DNA of 64,000 bases from an uncultured Clostridia bacterium (GCA_944363395.1 CALVUC010000003.1:22727-86726); one strand, 5' to 3'. Shown: positions 1 through 8,044, numbered from the stretch's first letter. Numbers and translations: made by a program. The notes: a model not told the origin generated them from the sequence alone.

Positions 1-2
1 TG

Positions 3-236
3 CTGCCTGCCGACGACGGCATTTTTGAAGCGATCGAGGACAGGGACGCGCTCGTCTCCGCGCTTGCAACGCTCGACGCGCAGGAGCGGGAGCTCGTGCG
101 CTGCCGCTTCGTCAAGGAACTCTCACAGGTGGAAACGGCAAAACGGATGGGCGTTTCCCAGATGAACGTCTCGCGCATGGAACGCAAAGTCCTGCAAAAG
201 CTGCGGGAGATCTTAAAGAAGTCGATGGTGGGATGA
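3..236 (+). CDS. Sporulation-type sigma factor (SigF/SigG/SigB group), C-terminal part
   Basis: The gene enters from the left edge, so only about 77 residues are visible. They form sigma-70 region 4: a first helix around A-L-D-A-Q-E-R-E-L-V, then a helix-turn-helix (Q-V-E-T-A-K-R-M-G-V-S-Q-M-N-V-S-R-M-E) that reads the -35 element. The Q-x-x-V-S-R-x-E-x-K pattern is what I know from SigF, SigG and SigB rather than from the housekeeping sigma. The stop codon overlaps the next start in an ATGA junction, so the anti-sigma-like ATPase is translationally coupled. Which sigma it is cannot be decided without the N-terminus. Confidence 0.8.
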   Translation: MPADDGIFEAIEDRDALVSALATLDAQERELVRCRFVKELSQVETAKRMGVSQMNVSRMERKVLQKLREILKKSMVG

Positions 237-595
237 TGAAATTTCAAGTGGACGATCAGGGAGCGCTCAAAGCGGCGCTCGAAGCTATGTGCAGCGCGCT
301 CGAGCGGGCGGCAGTCTCGGAGAACGCCGTCTTTGACTGCAAACTCGTCGCCAACGAGCTGCTCGTCAACGCTCTCCGCCACGGCGGCGGTCACGCGCTG
401 TTTTCCGCGGAGATGGGCGCGGACGAGATCGTCATCCGCGTCCGCAGCGGGCGTCCGTTCTGCCCGCCCCGCGCGCCCGTCTGCTCGGATGTGGACGCCG
501 AGTGCGGCAGGGGGCTCTTTCTCGTCGACGCGCTCTCCGTCTCCCGCAGTTATTCCGAGGAGGAGGGGATCTCCGTCATCGTCCGCATCCGATGA
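233..595 (+). CDS. RsbW/SpoIIAB-like anti-sigma ATPase (HATPase_c_2)
   Basis: A 120-residue GHKL-fold protein. The N-box is visible as N-E-L-L-V-N-A-L-R-H-G-G (about residues 41-52) and a G-box as G-R-G-L-F-L-V-D-A-L (about 92-101). Proteins of this family bind ATP and hold a sigma factor inactive, or phosphorylate an anti-anti-sigma protein. The usual D-x-G box between the two motifs is replaced by a proline- and cysteine-rich stretch, so kinase activity is doubtful. The four-base overlap with the sigma gene suggests that this sigma is its partner. In the classical spoIIA operon the ATPase gene precedes the sigma gene; here it follows. A hairpin terminator lies just downstream. Confidence 0.75.
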   Translation: MMKFQVDDQGALKAALEAMCSALERAAVSENAVFDCKLVANELLVNALRHGGGHALFSAEMGADEIVIRVRSGRPFCPPRAPVCSDVDAECGRGLFLVDALSVSRSYSEEEGISVIVRIR

Positions 596-607
596 AATAG
601 GAACGCA

Positions 608-650
608 CGGCGCGCCGCGCCCGGGATCTCCGGGCGCGGCGCGCCGTTTT
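608..650 (+). terminator. Rho-independent terminator after the sigma/anti-sigma pair
   Basis: Perfect 16-bp GC-rich stem (608-623 with 631-646), seven-base loop, then TTTT. It closes the sigma/anti-sigma transcription unit. Confidence 0.85.
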
Positions 651-757
651 GCAAAAGGGACGCGCGTCAAAGGCTTGCGGGATGCACATCCTGTCCTCGG
701 AGCCGGGCGGCAGGCGCAAAAAAAGCGCCGCGTCCCCCGCGGATACACAAAAACGTC

Positions 758-786
758 TTGTAATTTTAACACAGACATGGTATAAT
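758..786 (+). promoter_or_regulatory. Promoter of the PucR-type regulator
   Basis: TTGTAA (758-763), 17-base spacer, TATAAT (781-786). The start codon is at 827 with AAGGGGG just ahead of it. Confidence 0.75.
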
Positions 787-826
787 CAAGTGTGACGGCG
801 CGGGGTGCGCCGCCAAGGGGGAACAC

Positions 827-1789
827 ATGGGTTCGGACGTACAGACCGAAAGGATCGCGAAAATGTTTGCGGATATCGGAAGGGAGACGGGCGTCGAAGT
901 CCGTCTCGCGCCGCGCGGGGAGGACGAGACCGCCTTTTGCGTCGCGCTGTCCGGTCAGACGGTGACGGCGTACGTCAACGGCACGGGAGAGGCGGCGGAA
1001 CGCACGGCAAAACTTGTCGCGTACTTTCTCGCGAACACCGATCCGCGCACGGCGGGCGATCGGGACGGGTGCCTCAAAGGCGTCCTGCTCGGCGAAGGGG
1101 GCGAATGGGACGCCTTCCGCTTCCTCACGCGCTATTCCGTCCGCGACGGCGCCTGCGTCGCCTTCGACATCGTGCCGGACAAGCGCCTGAAAGAGGCTTG
1201 CGAGCTTGTCCGCGAGTGCCTGGAAGGAACGCGCGATCTCGCCGTCCCGATGGACGGGACGCGCATAGCCGTCGTGCGCTTTTCCGACGAGGAACAGAGC
1301 GCCTTTGAATTCGGGCAGTTTTTGTGGCAGTCGCTCTATGAGGAACTCGGCGTCCGCGCGAGCATCGGCATTGGCTGCGAAGCCCCGTCTTTTTCGGACG
1401 TTTCGCTCTCCTACGGGCAGGCGGCGACGGCGGTCAGGATGGGGGCGATGTTCGAAGCGGCGGGCGAGGTGCATTCCTACAGGGAATACCTGCTCGTCAA
1501 GATGCTCGAGGACATCCCCGCGGGCAGGCTCAAGGAATACAGCGCACAGTTTTCCGTGCGCGATATCGGCGAAGTGTTCGGAGACGACGAGATGGCTGCG
1601 ACCGCGGAGGCATTCCTCGAATGCAGCCTCAACATTTCCGAGACCAGTCGCAGGCTGTATGTACACCGCAACACCCTTTTGTACCGTCTCGACAAGATCG
1701 AGCGCGTCACGGGGCTCAATCTCCGCAAGTTTTCCGATGCGGTCACCTTCCGCGTGCTTGCGGTCTTATATCGGCTTGCAGATCAATAA
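827..1789 (+). CDS. PucR/CdaR-type helix-turn-helix regulator
   Basis: A 320-residue protein whose last 60 residues carry the PucR C-terminal HTH: N-I-S-E-T-S-R-R-L-Y-V-H-R-N-T-L-L-Y-R-L, followed by D-K-I-E-R-V-T-G-L-N-L. The middle part (about residues 140-235) resembles the degenerate GGDEF-like region of CdaR regulators. No sensor domain was recognised in the N-terminal 130 residues. The start at 827 has AAGGGGG six bases upstream. The S41 protease gene follows after nine bases, so the two are probably cotranscribed; whether the regulator controls that operon is not shown by the sequence. Confidence 0.85.
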   Translation: MGSDVQTERIAKMFADIGRETGVEVRLAPRGEDETAFCVALSGQTVTAYVNGTGEAAERTAKLVAYFLANTDPRTAGDRDGCLKGVLLGEGGEWDAFRFLTRYSVRDGACVAFDIVPDKRLKEACELVRECLEGTRDLAVPMDGTRIAVVRFSDEEQSAFEFGQFLWQSLYEELGVRASIGIGCEAPSFSDVSLSYGQAATAVRMGAMFEAAGEVHSYREYLLVKMLEDIPAGRLKEYSAQFSVRDIGEVFGDDEMAATAEAFLECSLNISETSRRLYVHRNTLLYRLDKIERVTGLNLRKFSDAVTFRVLAVLYRLADQ

Positions 1790-1798
1790 GGAGGCATC

Positions 1799-3193
1799 AT
1801 GGACAAGGAAGAGGAAGAACTTTGGGACGACGGGAACAAAGAAACGCCGCAGCCCGCGCGGGAGACGCAGCCTTCTGCCAAAGGGGAGGGCGCGCCCGTC
1901 GGAAAGAAGCATTGGGTGAGGAACGTCTGCATGATCGTGCTCGCGCTCGTCATTGCGGGCGTCGGCGCGGTCGCGGGCTGGCTCGGGGCGTACTATTCCG
2001 TCGATCCCCGTATGCGTGAGCTGCAATGGCTGCTCGACGCTCTTGAGACGCAGCACTATAAGGAAGTCGACCTCGACGAGGTGTACGACGCGCTCTACGA
2101 CGCCGTCATGCCCGATATCTTCTCCGCTTACTATACCGAGGAGGAGTACGCGCTCATCGTGGAGGAGAGCCAGGGGACCAACCGCGGGATCGGCATCTCC
2201 GTCGTGCAGCAGACGGACGCTCCCGCGCTCGTGTATACCGTTGTGGAAAATTCGCCCGCGCAGCGCGCAGGGCTGAAGAAGGGAATGTACCTGTTCGGCT
2301 GTTCCGCCGTCGGCGAAGCGATGCGCGAAGGCGGCGCGGACGAGATCATGGCGTTCATCGATGCGCAGGAGGGGGACTTCTGCCTCTGGGCGGGCTATGA
2401 GAAGGACGCCGCGCAGGCTTCGCCCTATACCATGCGGCGCGAAGTGTATAACGCGGGCTACTGTGTCTATCGCGACAGCGAAGTCTCCTATGCGCGCAGG
2501 GACGGCGCGGCGGACGGCGCGCTGCTTGCCGAGACGGGCGATCCGCTCGCGGGCTTGGACGAGGATACGGCATATATCCGCCTCGACGGCTTCGACGGGC
2601 AGTGCGCGGACGAGTTCGCGGCGTGCATGGACGTATTCAAAGCGCGCGGCAAGACCGACCTCATCCTCGATCTCAGAGGCAACGGCGGCGGGTATCTCAA
2701 CGACTTGCAGCACATCGCCTCCTTCTTTACAAAGGATACGGGCGAGGCGGAGCCTGTCGTCGCCTATGCGGAGTACCGCAGCGGGACGCGCTTTTACTAC
2801 ACGGCGGCGGGAAATTGGTACGACGACTACTTTACGGAAAGCTCCGAGATCACCGTCCTTGCGGATGACGGGTCGGCGTCGGCGTCCGAGTGCCTCATCG
2901 GCGCGATGATCGATTACGGCGCGATCGGCTACGAGGATATCTATCTTCGCAAGGACGAGGGCGCGACAGATTGCTCGACCTACGGCAAGGGCGTCATGCA
3001 GGCGATGCTCCCCTCGCCGCAGGGCGGCGTGTTCCAGCTCACCGTGGCGCGCATCTTCTGGCCCGTGAGCGGCAAGTGCATCCACGAAAGGGGCGTAAGG
3101 GAGTCGGACGGCGCCAACGGCGTCGTCGCACCCTACCTTCCGGGCGAGGCGGACGTCATGCTCGGGAGCGTCGTTGCAGCCGTCTGTCCCTAA
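1799..3193 (+). CDS. Carboxy-terminal processing peptidase (S41, CtpA/CtpB type)
   Basis: A 464-residue membrane-anchored serine protease. After a charged cytoplasmic tail there is one membrane helix (about residues 43-66). A PDZ-like segment follows (about 125-200, with N-R-G-I-G-I near 128 and S-P-A-Q-R-A-G-L near 152), then the S41 catalytic domain. The core strand D-L-R-G-N-G-G-G-Y-L is near 291-300. The nucleophile motif G-S-A-S-A-S-E is at 358-364 and the general-base lysine lies in Y-G-K-G (K397). The substrate would be an extracytoplasmic protein; CtpB-like enzymes act in sporulation signalling in Bacillus, but a link here is inference. The start follows AAGGAGG with correct spacing. 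Confidence 0.9.
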   Translation: MDKEEEELWDDGNKETPQPARETQPSAKGEGAPVGKKHWVRNVCMIVLALVIAGVGAVAGWLGAYYSVDPRMRELQWLLDALETQHYKEVDLDEVYDALYDAVMPDIFSAYYTEEEYALIVEESQGTNRGIGISVVQQTDAPALVYTVVENSPAQRAGLKKGMYLFGCSAVGEAMREGGADEIMAFIDAQEGDFCLWAGYEKDAAQASPYTMRREVYNAGYCVYRDSEVSYARRDGAADGALLAETGDPLAGLDEDTAYIRLDGFDGQCADEFAACMDVFKARGKTDLILDLRGNGGGYLNDLQHIASFFTKDTGEAEPVVAYAEYRSGTRFYYTAAGNWYDDYFTESSEITVLADDGSASASECLIGAMIDYGAIGYEDIYLRKDEGATDCSTYGKGVMQAMLPSPQGGVFQLTVARIFWPVSGKCIHERGVRESDGANGVVAPYLPGEADVMLGSVVAAVCP

Positions 3194-3486
3194 CGGGCGC
3201 GGCGCAGGTATTGCTCAAACACATCGACGGCAGGCGGCGCGGATCGCGCCGCCTGCTTTTGCGTCTTTCGGTCGGCGGAAGGATGTTCCTGCCCGTCGGG
3301 GGAGGTCTGCGCGCCGCCCCGCGCGTTCTCATCGGACGCGCGGGGCGGCGCGTCCTGCTGCAGGGAGGCGAGCGCCATCAGCAGATCGCGGTTTTCGCGG
3401 TATGCGCCGAGCAGGGAGGCGAGCGCCGCTTTTGCGTCGCTCTGCCGCAGGAGCATGACAAGAAGGACGAGGGAAAGGGGATCCAT
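3190..3486 (-). CDS. Small hypothetical protein
   Basis: A 98-residue open frame whose stop overlaps the stop of the upstream protease gene by four bases. The N-terminus (D-P-L-S-L-V-L-L-V-M-L-L) is hydrophobic. The middle is rich in Ser, Asp, Gln and Arg and looks disordered, and the end is basic. The ribosome binding site is weak. No family was recognised. It is listed because it fills an otherwise empty gap and shows a reasonable hydrophobic-then-polar layout; it could be spurious. Confidence 0.45.
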   Translation of the reverse strand: MDPLSLVLLVMLLRQSDAKAALASLLGAYRENRDLLMALASLQQDAPPRASDENARGGAQTSPDGQEHPSADRKTQKQAARSAPPAVDVFEQYLRRAR

Positions 3487-3548
3487 GCCCCATCGTATGC
3501 GGCGGGCAAAACAGGCGTTCCTTGCATACGATGATAGCGGAGGTGGCT

Positions 3549-3809
3549 ATGAAAGATTTTGCAGGGTTCACGGGCGGCGGCTTGCCGCAGGATATTCTTG
3601 CCGAGGCGCAGTCCGTCGCCGAGCAGATGGACGGCAGGAGCGATAAAGAGCTGCTGCGCGCGATCTATGCGCGCGCGGCGGAGGGAAAGCGCGCGGGGAC
3701 GCTCACCAACGCGCAGATCGACGCCTTTGTCGCGCAGTTTTCCCCCATGCTCGACGATGCGAAGCGCAAAAAACTCGCGCGTCTCGCCGAAGAACTCAAG
3801 AAGATGTGA
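3549..3809 (+). CDS. Small conserved-looking helical protein of unknown function
   Basis: An 86-residue soluble, highly charged, mostly helical protein. The start at 3549 is chosen because GGAGGT lies six bases upstream; an upstream in-frame ATG at 3522 has no such site. The second half (T-N-A-Q-I-D-A-F-V-A-Q-F, then D-D-A-K-R-K-K-L-A-R-L) looks like a short three-helix bundle. No catalytic motif is seen. It converges on the cysteine desulfurase-like gene and overlaps its end by 14 bases. Confidence 0.7.
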   Translation: MKDFAGFTGGGLPQDILAEAQSVAEQMDGRSDKELLRAIYARAAEGKRAGTLTNAQIDAFVAQFSPMLDDAKRKKLARLAEELKKM

Positions 3810-4914
3810 TGCGCGCGAGCGCGTCGAGCAGCGCGTCCGCCTCCGCGTTCCCCTGAACGGGAGAGAAGGAAGCGCGGACCAGACCTTCGGGAAAGGTCCC
3901 CAGCGCCCTGTGCGCGAGGGGCGCGCAGTGCAGCCCGCCGCGCACGGCGATGCCCGCTTCGTCAAGCCGCATGGCGACCTCCTCGGAGGGCAAGACGGCG
4001 TGACGGAAGGAGCAGATGCCGCAGGCGTTGGGCAGGAAGTACGCCTTCCATTGCTTTTGAGAGGAGAGCCCCTCATGGACGCGCGCCGTCAGGGCGATGA
4101 GCCGTTTCGCCCATCCGCTGCGGCGGGAGGAGACGAGCAGCGCGCCCTCGAAGAGGGAACAGATCGCGGGATAGGAGAGCGTCCCGCTCTCCAGCCGTTC
4201 GGGATAGAACGCGGGCATCGAAAGGCTGTGGCTCTCCGTTCCCGTCCCGCCGAAGAGGAGGGGCTCGGGCAGGACGCGTTCGGAAAAGAGCAGCGCGCCC
4301 GCGCCCTGGATGGCGCACATCCCCTTGTGCCCCGCGATGGCGAGCCCGTCGATGCCCGTCCCGCGCATGGAGACGGGCAGGTGTCCCGCGCCCTGCGCCC
4401 CGTCCGCAAAGAGCAGGACGCGATGGGGCAGGGCGGCGCGGACGGCGTCGAGGTCGGGACATTCGCCCGTCACGTTGGAGGCGGTCGTCACGCATACTGC
4501 CCGCGTCTCGGGCCTGACGAGCGCGGTGACCGCCTCGGGCAGCAGCCTGCCGTCCGTGAGCGGCGCGACGTCGTACGAGACGCCGCGCGTCCGCCGGAGA
4601 TATTCGAGGGGGCGCAGCACGGAATTGTGTTCGAGACAGGTCGTCACGACGTGGTCGCCCTTTTTCAGCGTGCCCATCAGAAGCAGACAGAGCGCCTCCG
4701 TGCAGTTTTTGGTGAACACGACGCGCTCGCTGCCGTAGCCGTCGAACAGATCGCTCAGAAGGCGGCGGCAGGCGAGCACCCGTTCGCCCGCGGCGACGGA
4801 GAGAGCGTGTCCGCTCCTTCCCGGATTGGCGCACGCCTGCATGGCGGCAAGCACGGCGTTTTGTACGGCGGCGGGCTTTTCTCCGCCCGTCGCGGCATTA
4901 TCGAGATAGATCAT
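3796..4914 (-). CDS. Cysteine desulfurase family aminotransferase (class V)
   Basis: A 372-residue PLP enzyme of the NifS-like class V group. The N-terminus M-I-Y-L-D-N-A-A-T-G is diagnostic and fixes the start at 4914. E-H-N-S-V is near residue 90 and the PLP lysine motif is I-A-G-H-K-G. The active-site cysteine lies in R-G-G-L-H-C-A-P-L-A-H, the form typical of the stand-alone cysteine desulfurase subfamily (TIGR01977-like) rather than IscS or SufS. It should abstract sulfur or selenium from cysteine or selenocysteine. It is divergent from a DUF3343 gene, a putative Se/S carrier, 32 bases away. Confidence 0.85.
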   Translation of the reverse strand: MIYLDNAATGGEKPAAVQNAVLAAMQACANPGRSGHALSVAAGERVLACRRLLSDLFDGYGSERVVFTKNCTEALCLLLMGTLKKGDHVVTTCLEHNSVLRPLEYLRRTRGVSYDVAPLTDGRLLPEAVTALVRPETRAVCVTTASNVTGECPDLDAVRAALPHRVLLFADGAQGAGHLPVSMRGTGIDGLAIAGHKGMCAIQGAGALLFSERVLPEPLLFGGTGTESHSLSMPAFYPERLESGTLSYPAICSLFEGALLVSSRRSGWAKRLIALTARVHEGLSSQKQWKAYFLPNACGICSFRHAVLPSEEVAMRLDEAGIAVRGGLHCAPLAHRALGTFPEGLVRASFSPVQGNAEADALLDALARITSS

Positions 4915-4946
4915 ACCTCTATATATACGAAGGGGAGGAGACAAAC

Positions 4947-5186
4947 ATGACCGTATTTGCGGTGTTTCGTTCGCGGACGCAGGCGCTCGAAGCAGATGCG
5001 CGGCTCAGACGCGCGGGGATCCCCGTCAGGATCTGCGCGACGCCCGCCTATGCGGGCTGCGGGTGCGGACTGTCCTGCGCCTTCGACGCGCGCTTCCATG
5101 TGCGCGCCGCGCGGCAGATCGGCGACCGCTATCCCTCGTTCGCGGGGTATTTCCGCGAGGGCGGCGGCAGGATATCGTCCGTCTGA
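4947..5186 (+). CDS. DUF3343 protein, putative Se/S carrier
   Basis: A 79-residue protein starting M-T-V-F-A-V-F-R-S-R-T-Q-A-L-E-A-D, typical of the DUF3343 (Se/S carrier-like) family. The first half has the beta-alpha-beta pattern. A cysteine cluster G-C-G-C-G-L-S-C sits at about residues 40-47, where the family has its reactive cysteine. AGGGGAGGAG lies seven bases before ATG. It is divergently arranged with the cysteine desulfurase-like gene, which could load sulfur or selenium onto these cysteines; that functional pairing is inference from family genome context. Confidence 0.8.
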   Translation: MTVFAVFRSRTQALEADARLRRAGIPVRICATPAYAGCGCGLSCAFDARFHVRAARQIGDRYPSFAGYFREGGGRISSV

Positions 5187-5188
5187 AC

Positions 5189-5217
5189 TTGCTTTTTTCG
5201 CGCCGCCGTGATATAAT
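5189..5217 (+). promoter_or_regulatory. nth promoter, predicted leaderless start
   Basis: TTGCTT (5189-5194), 17-base spacer, TATAAT (5212-5217), then exactly six bases to ATG at 5224. The expected transcription start is the A of the start codon and there is no Shine-Dalgarno sequence. Confidence 0.75.
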
Positions 5218-5223
5218 GTCCGT

Positions 5224-5859
5224 ATGCAGGAACGTACCAAAGAAATATTATCCGTTTTACAGCAGATGTACCCTGACGCCGCGCCCGCGCTCGAATTTCG
5301 TTCGCCCTATGAGCTGCTCGTCGCCGTCATCTTGTCCGCGCAATGCACGGACGAGCGCGTCAATAAAGTGACGAAGCCGCTCTTTGCCCGCTGCAATACG
5401 CCCGAAGCGATGCTCGCCCTCTCGCAGGAGGAACTGGAACGCTACATCTTCTCCTGCGGATTTTATCACAACAAGGCGAAACATATCCTGTCCGCCTCGC
5501 GCGATATCGTGGAAAAATTCGGCGGCGAAGTGCCTTCCACGCTCGAGGAGCTGCGTACGCTCGCGGGCGTCGGCAGAAAGACGGCGAACGTCGTCTACGC
5601 GGTCGCTTTCCACGGCGACGCCATTGCCGTCGATACGCACGTCTTTCGCGTTGCCAACCGTCTGGGACTTGCGCGGGGCAGGACGCCCGAACAGGTGGAG
5701 AGGGGGCTTTGCGCCGCCATTCCCAGGGAACTGTGGTCCGAAGCGCATCACTGGCTCATCTTCCACGGGCGGCGGGTGTGCCATTCGCAGCGCCCCGCCT
5801 GCGGCGAATGTCCCCTTGCGCCGCTGTGCGGATACGCCTCGGGCGACGGGAACAAATAG
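5224..5859 (+). CDS. nth: Endonuclease III
   Basis: A 211-residue base-excision repair glycosylase/AP lyase acting on oxidised pyrimidines. The helix-hairpin-helix is L-A-G-V-G-R-K-T-A-N-V with catalytic lysine K119. The catalytic aspartate is D137 in V-D-T-H-V. The C-terminal [4Fe-4S] loop has C186-x6-C193-x2-C196-x5-C202. Length and all catalytic residues fit the family. The mRNA appears leaderless: a consensus -10 box ends six bases before ATG and no ribosome binding site exists. Confidence 0.95.
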   Translation: MQERTKEILSVLQQMYPDAAPALEFRSPYELLVAVILSAQCTDERVNKVTKPLFARCNTPEAMLALSQEELERYIFSCGFYHNKAKHILSASRDIVEKFGGEVPSTLEELRTLAGVGRKTANVVYAVAFHGDAIAVDTHVFRVANRLGLARGRTPEQVERGLCAAIPRELWSEAHHWLIFHGRRVCHSQRPACGECPLAPLCGYASGDGNK

Positions 5860-5915
5860 CGCGCAATTGCATAATTTTGCCTCCTTTCCGCACAATGGGG
5901 AAAGGAGGTTTTTGT

Positions 5916-6110
5916 ATGACCGGACTTACCGATCGGGAATTGGAAGCGATCTCCCGTCTGATCGCGGGCGAAGAGCTCGCCTGCAAAAAGGCGCGCATTT
6001 ACGCGCGCACGCTCACCGACGCCGCCCTCGCGCAGCAGATGGACAAAGCCGCCGAAGCCCATGCGCAGCGGTTTTGCGATCTGTGCGCGCTGCTGGGAGG
6101 GGAAGCATGA
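5916..6110 (+). CDS. Small ferritin-like helical protein, coat-associated
   Basis: A 64-residue helical protein (M-T-G-L-T-D-R-E-L-E-A-I-S-R-L-I...) preceded by an AAAGGAGG site. The spacing of acidic residues and of the H-A-Q-R-F segment resembles the short ferritin-like or rubrerythrin-like proteins often found beside CotF-like coat genes in clostridia. It overlaps the next gene by four bases (ATGA). Function is inferred only from that neighbour. Confidence 0.65.
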   Translation: MTGLTDRELEAISRLIAGEELACKKARIYARTLTDAALAQQMDKAAEAHAQRFCDLCALLGGEA

Positions 6111-6409
6111 GACAGCCGAGACGGGATACGATGCTCAGCGAACGGGACGCGCTCCTTGAAATGGCGGCGTGGGAAAGTCAGCTCGTACGGGCGTACGCCG
6201 CGGCGATCGCCGAGACGGAGAGCCGCCCGCTCGCAAGGGAGCTGCTCGCGCTGGAGGGCGAGCAGGCGGAGACGCGGCTCTTTCTCGCCGAACAGCTCCG
6301 CGCGCGCGGCTATGCGCGGCAGCGGCTCGTCCCCTGCGAGGAGATCCGCAAACGGGCGCACGTCTTTGAAAAACGCAAGGGGCAGCTCGCCGCGCGGCAG
6401 GGGACTTGA
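6107..6409 (+). CDS. Spore coat protein, CotF-like
   Basis: A 100-residue helical protein. The core pattern M-L-S-E-R-D-A-L-L-E-M-A-A-W-E-S-Q-L, then Y-A-A-A-I-A-E-T-E-S, then F-L-A-E-Q-L-R-A-R-G-Y, matches the Coat F family (D-x-L-x-x-x-K...Y-x-x-A-x-x-E...x-x-R-G-W/Y). The start at 6107 has GGGAGGGGA upstream. The family forms part of the spore coat. It is coupled to the preceding 64-residue gene by a four-base overlap. The stop codon overlaps the -35 box of the next promoter. Confidence 0.65.
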   Translation: MRQPRRDTMLSERDALLEMAAWESQLVRAYAAAIAETESRPLARELLALEGEQAETRLFLAEQLRARGYARQRLVPCEEIRKRAHVFEKRKGQLAARQGT

Positions 6410-6434
6410 CAGCCCGCGTTTTTTGTGATATACT
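6406..6434 (+). promoter_or_regulatory. Promoter of the 49-residue gene, -35 overlapping a stop codon
   Basis: TTGACA (6406-6411), 17-base spacer, TATACT (6429-6434). The TGA stop of the coat-like gene (6407-6409) lies inside the -35 hexamer. Confidence 0.8.
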
Positions 6435-6460
6435 TTTATCATAAGCGGGAGGTGAGAAAG

Positions 6461-6610
6461 ATGGAAAAGCAACGTAAGATTGTCGACCGCGTCGATCAGG
6501 ACGCGATCGCGCGGGAGCAGGAGCGCCTTGCGCGCGAGAAGGAGACCATTCTCGAGATGGCGGGCGAGAAGGGCTCGGATCTGGAAAAGGAAGAGAAAGA
6601 GGAAGAATAA
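6461..6610 (+). CDS. Very small charged protein
   Basis: A 49-residue, highly charged, probably helical peptide ending in a run of Glu and Lys. It has its own near-consensus promoter and a good GGGAGGTG ribosome binding site seven bases before ATG, which argues that it is expressed. No family was recognised. It sits between the coat-like genes and a shared terminator. Confidence 0.65.
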   Translation: MEKQRKIVDRVDQDAIAREQERLAREKETILEMAGEKGSDLEKEEKEEE

Positions 6611-6638
6611 AAAGGGGGATCCTGCGCATCCTGCGGGT

Positions 6639-6734
6639 ATGAAGAAGGACGATTTGCGCTATGCGCACAACCCCGGTTACTGTATGATCCGCCCCGATGA
6701 GGACGAGGATGTCGTCTCCACGGGGCAGAGCTGA
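6639..6734 (+). CDS. Possible 31-residue peptide
   Basis: An open frame beginning M-K-K-D-D-L-R-Y-A-H-N-P-G-Y and ending just before a strong terminator. The ribosome binding site is poor (GCGGGT directly ahead), and the better AAGGGGG is too far away. It is listed as a candidate because it lies between a translated small gene and the terminator. Confidence 0.3.
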   Translation: MKKDDLRYAHNPGYCMIRPDEDEDVVSTGQS

Positions 6735-6740
6735 AAAAGA

Positions 6741-6780
6741 CGCGCCGCGCGGCATTTTGCCGCGCGGCGCGCCTTCTTTT
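6741..6780 (+). terminator. Bidirectional-looking terminator between small genes and ychF
   Basis: A perfect 14-bp stem (6741-6754 with 6758-6771) with a three-base loop, followed by CCTTCTTTT; A-rich on the other side. It lies between convergent units. Confidence 0.8.
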
Positions 6781-6782
6781 CA

Positions 6783-7883
6783 TCAGACGTTGAAGCGGAA
6801 GAGGACGACGTCGCCGTCCTTCATCACATAATCTTTTCCTTCGGAACGCACCTTTCCCTTTTCGCGCGCGCCCGCAAGCCCGCCGCATTCGAGCAGCGTC
6901 TCCCAGTCGACGACTTCGGCGCGGATGAAGCCCTTTTCAAAGTCGGAATGGATCTTTCCCGCCGCCTGCGGCGCCTTGGTCCCCTTTTCGATGGTCCATG
7001 CGCGCGTCTCCTTTTCGCCCGCCGTCAGGTAGGAGATGAGCCCCAGGAGCGCATAGGACGCCTTGATGAGTTTGCTGAGCCCGCTCTCCTTGAGCCCGAA
7101 TTCCTCCAGGAACATTTCCTGTTCTTCGGGGCTCATCTGCGAGAGTTCTTCCTCCGTCTTGGCGCATACGACAATGACGCCCGCGCCGTGCTTTGCGGCG
7201 TAGTCTTCCACCTTTTTGACGAGGGGCAGCGCCTCCTCTCCCGCGCCCATGTCCATCTCGGAGATGTTCGCGCAGTAGATGACGGGCTTGGAGGAGAGCA
7301 GGAACAGGTTGTCGAGCATCTCCTGCTCCTCTTTGGTCACGGCGAGCGAACTTGCGGGCTTTTCCTCTTCGAGATGCGCCGCAAGTTTTTGCAGGAAGGC
7401 GTATTCCGCCGCGGCGTTCTTGTCCGAACCGCCCCGCGCCGCGTTTTTGATGCGGTCGGTGCGCTTGGCGACCGCTTCGATGTCCGCAAGGATGAGTTCG
7501 AGGTTGATGGTCTCGATGTCGCGGACGGGGTCGATCGTGCTCTCGACGTGGGTGATGTTCTCGTCCTCGAAGCAGCGCACGACGTGGACGATGGCGTCCA
7601 CTTCGCGGATGTGCGAGAGGAATTTGTTGCCCAGCCCTTCGCCGTGGCTCGCGCCCTTCACGAGCCCCGCGATATCGACGAACTCGATGACGGCGGGGGT
7701 GACCTTTTTGCTGTTGTACAGCGCGGCGAGCTTGGTGAGGCGCTCGTCCGGGACGGCGACGACGCCGACGTTGGGCTCGATGGTGCAGAAGGGGTAGTTT
7801 GCCGCGTCCGCACCCGCATGGGTGATGGCGTTGAACAGGGTGGATTTTCCGACGTTGGGAAGCCCCACGACTCCGAGTTTCAT
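6783..7883 (-). CDS. ychF: Redox-regulated ATPase YchF (Obg family)
   Basis: A 366-residue Obg-family P-loop protein. Walker A is G-L-P-N-V-G-K-S-T (residues 7-15); a TGS domain at the end finishes D-Y-V-M-K-D-G-D-V-V-L-F-R-F-N-V, the conserved YchF tail. YchF hydrolyses ATP rather than GTP and binds ribosomes. The start at 7883 has AAAGGAG eight bases upstream; longer in-frame extensions lack a site. A promoter at 8045-8073 would give a leader of about 155 bases. Confidence 0.95.
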   Translation of the reverse strand: MKLGVVGLPNVGKSTLFNAITHAGADAANYPFCTIEPNVGVVAVPDERLTKLAALYNSKKVTPAVIEFVDIAGLVKGASHGEGLGNKFLSHIREVDAIVHVVRCFEDENITHVESTIDPVRDIETINLELILADIEAVAKRTDRIKNAARGGSDKNAAAEYAFLQKLAAHLEEEKPASSLAVTKEEQEMLDNLFLLSSKPVIYCANISEMDMGAGEEALPLVKKVEDYAAKHGAGVIVVCAKTEEELSQMSPEEQEMFLEEFGLKESGLSKLIKASYALLGLISYLTAGEKETRAWTIEKGTKAPQAAGKIHSDFEKGFIRAEVVDWETLLECGGLAGAREKGKVRSEGKDYVMKDGDVVLFRFNV

Positions 7884-8044
7884 AAAAGATCTCCTTTCCC
7901 GTTGTTTTTTGCCTGACGATACAAGATGGACGGATATCGGAAACGGAAATGCCCGCCCTGCGGCGCCGCATCCCGGTATTCTCTTTGCTCTGCGCCTGCT
8001 CGCCGCACAGGACAGATTTTGCAAAAGCGCTGTCCGCAAAAGAT

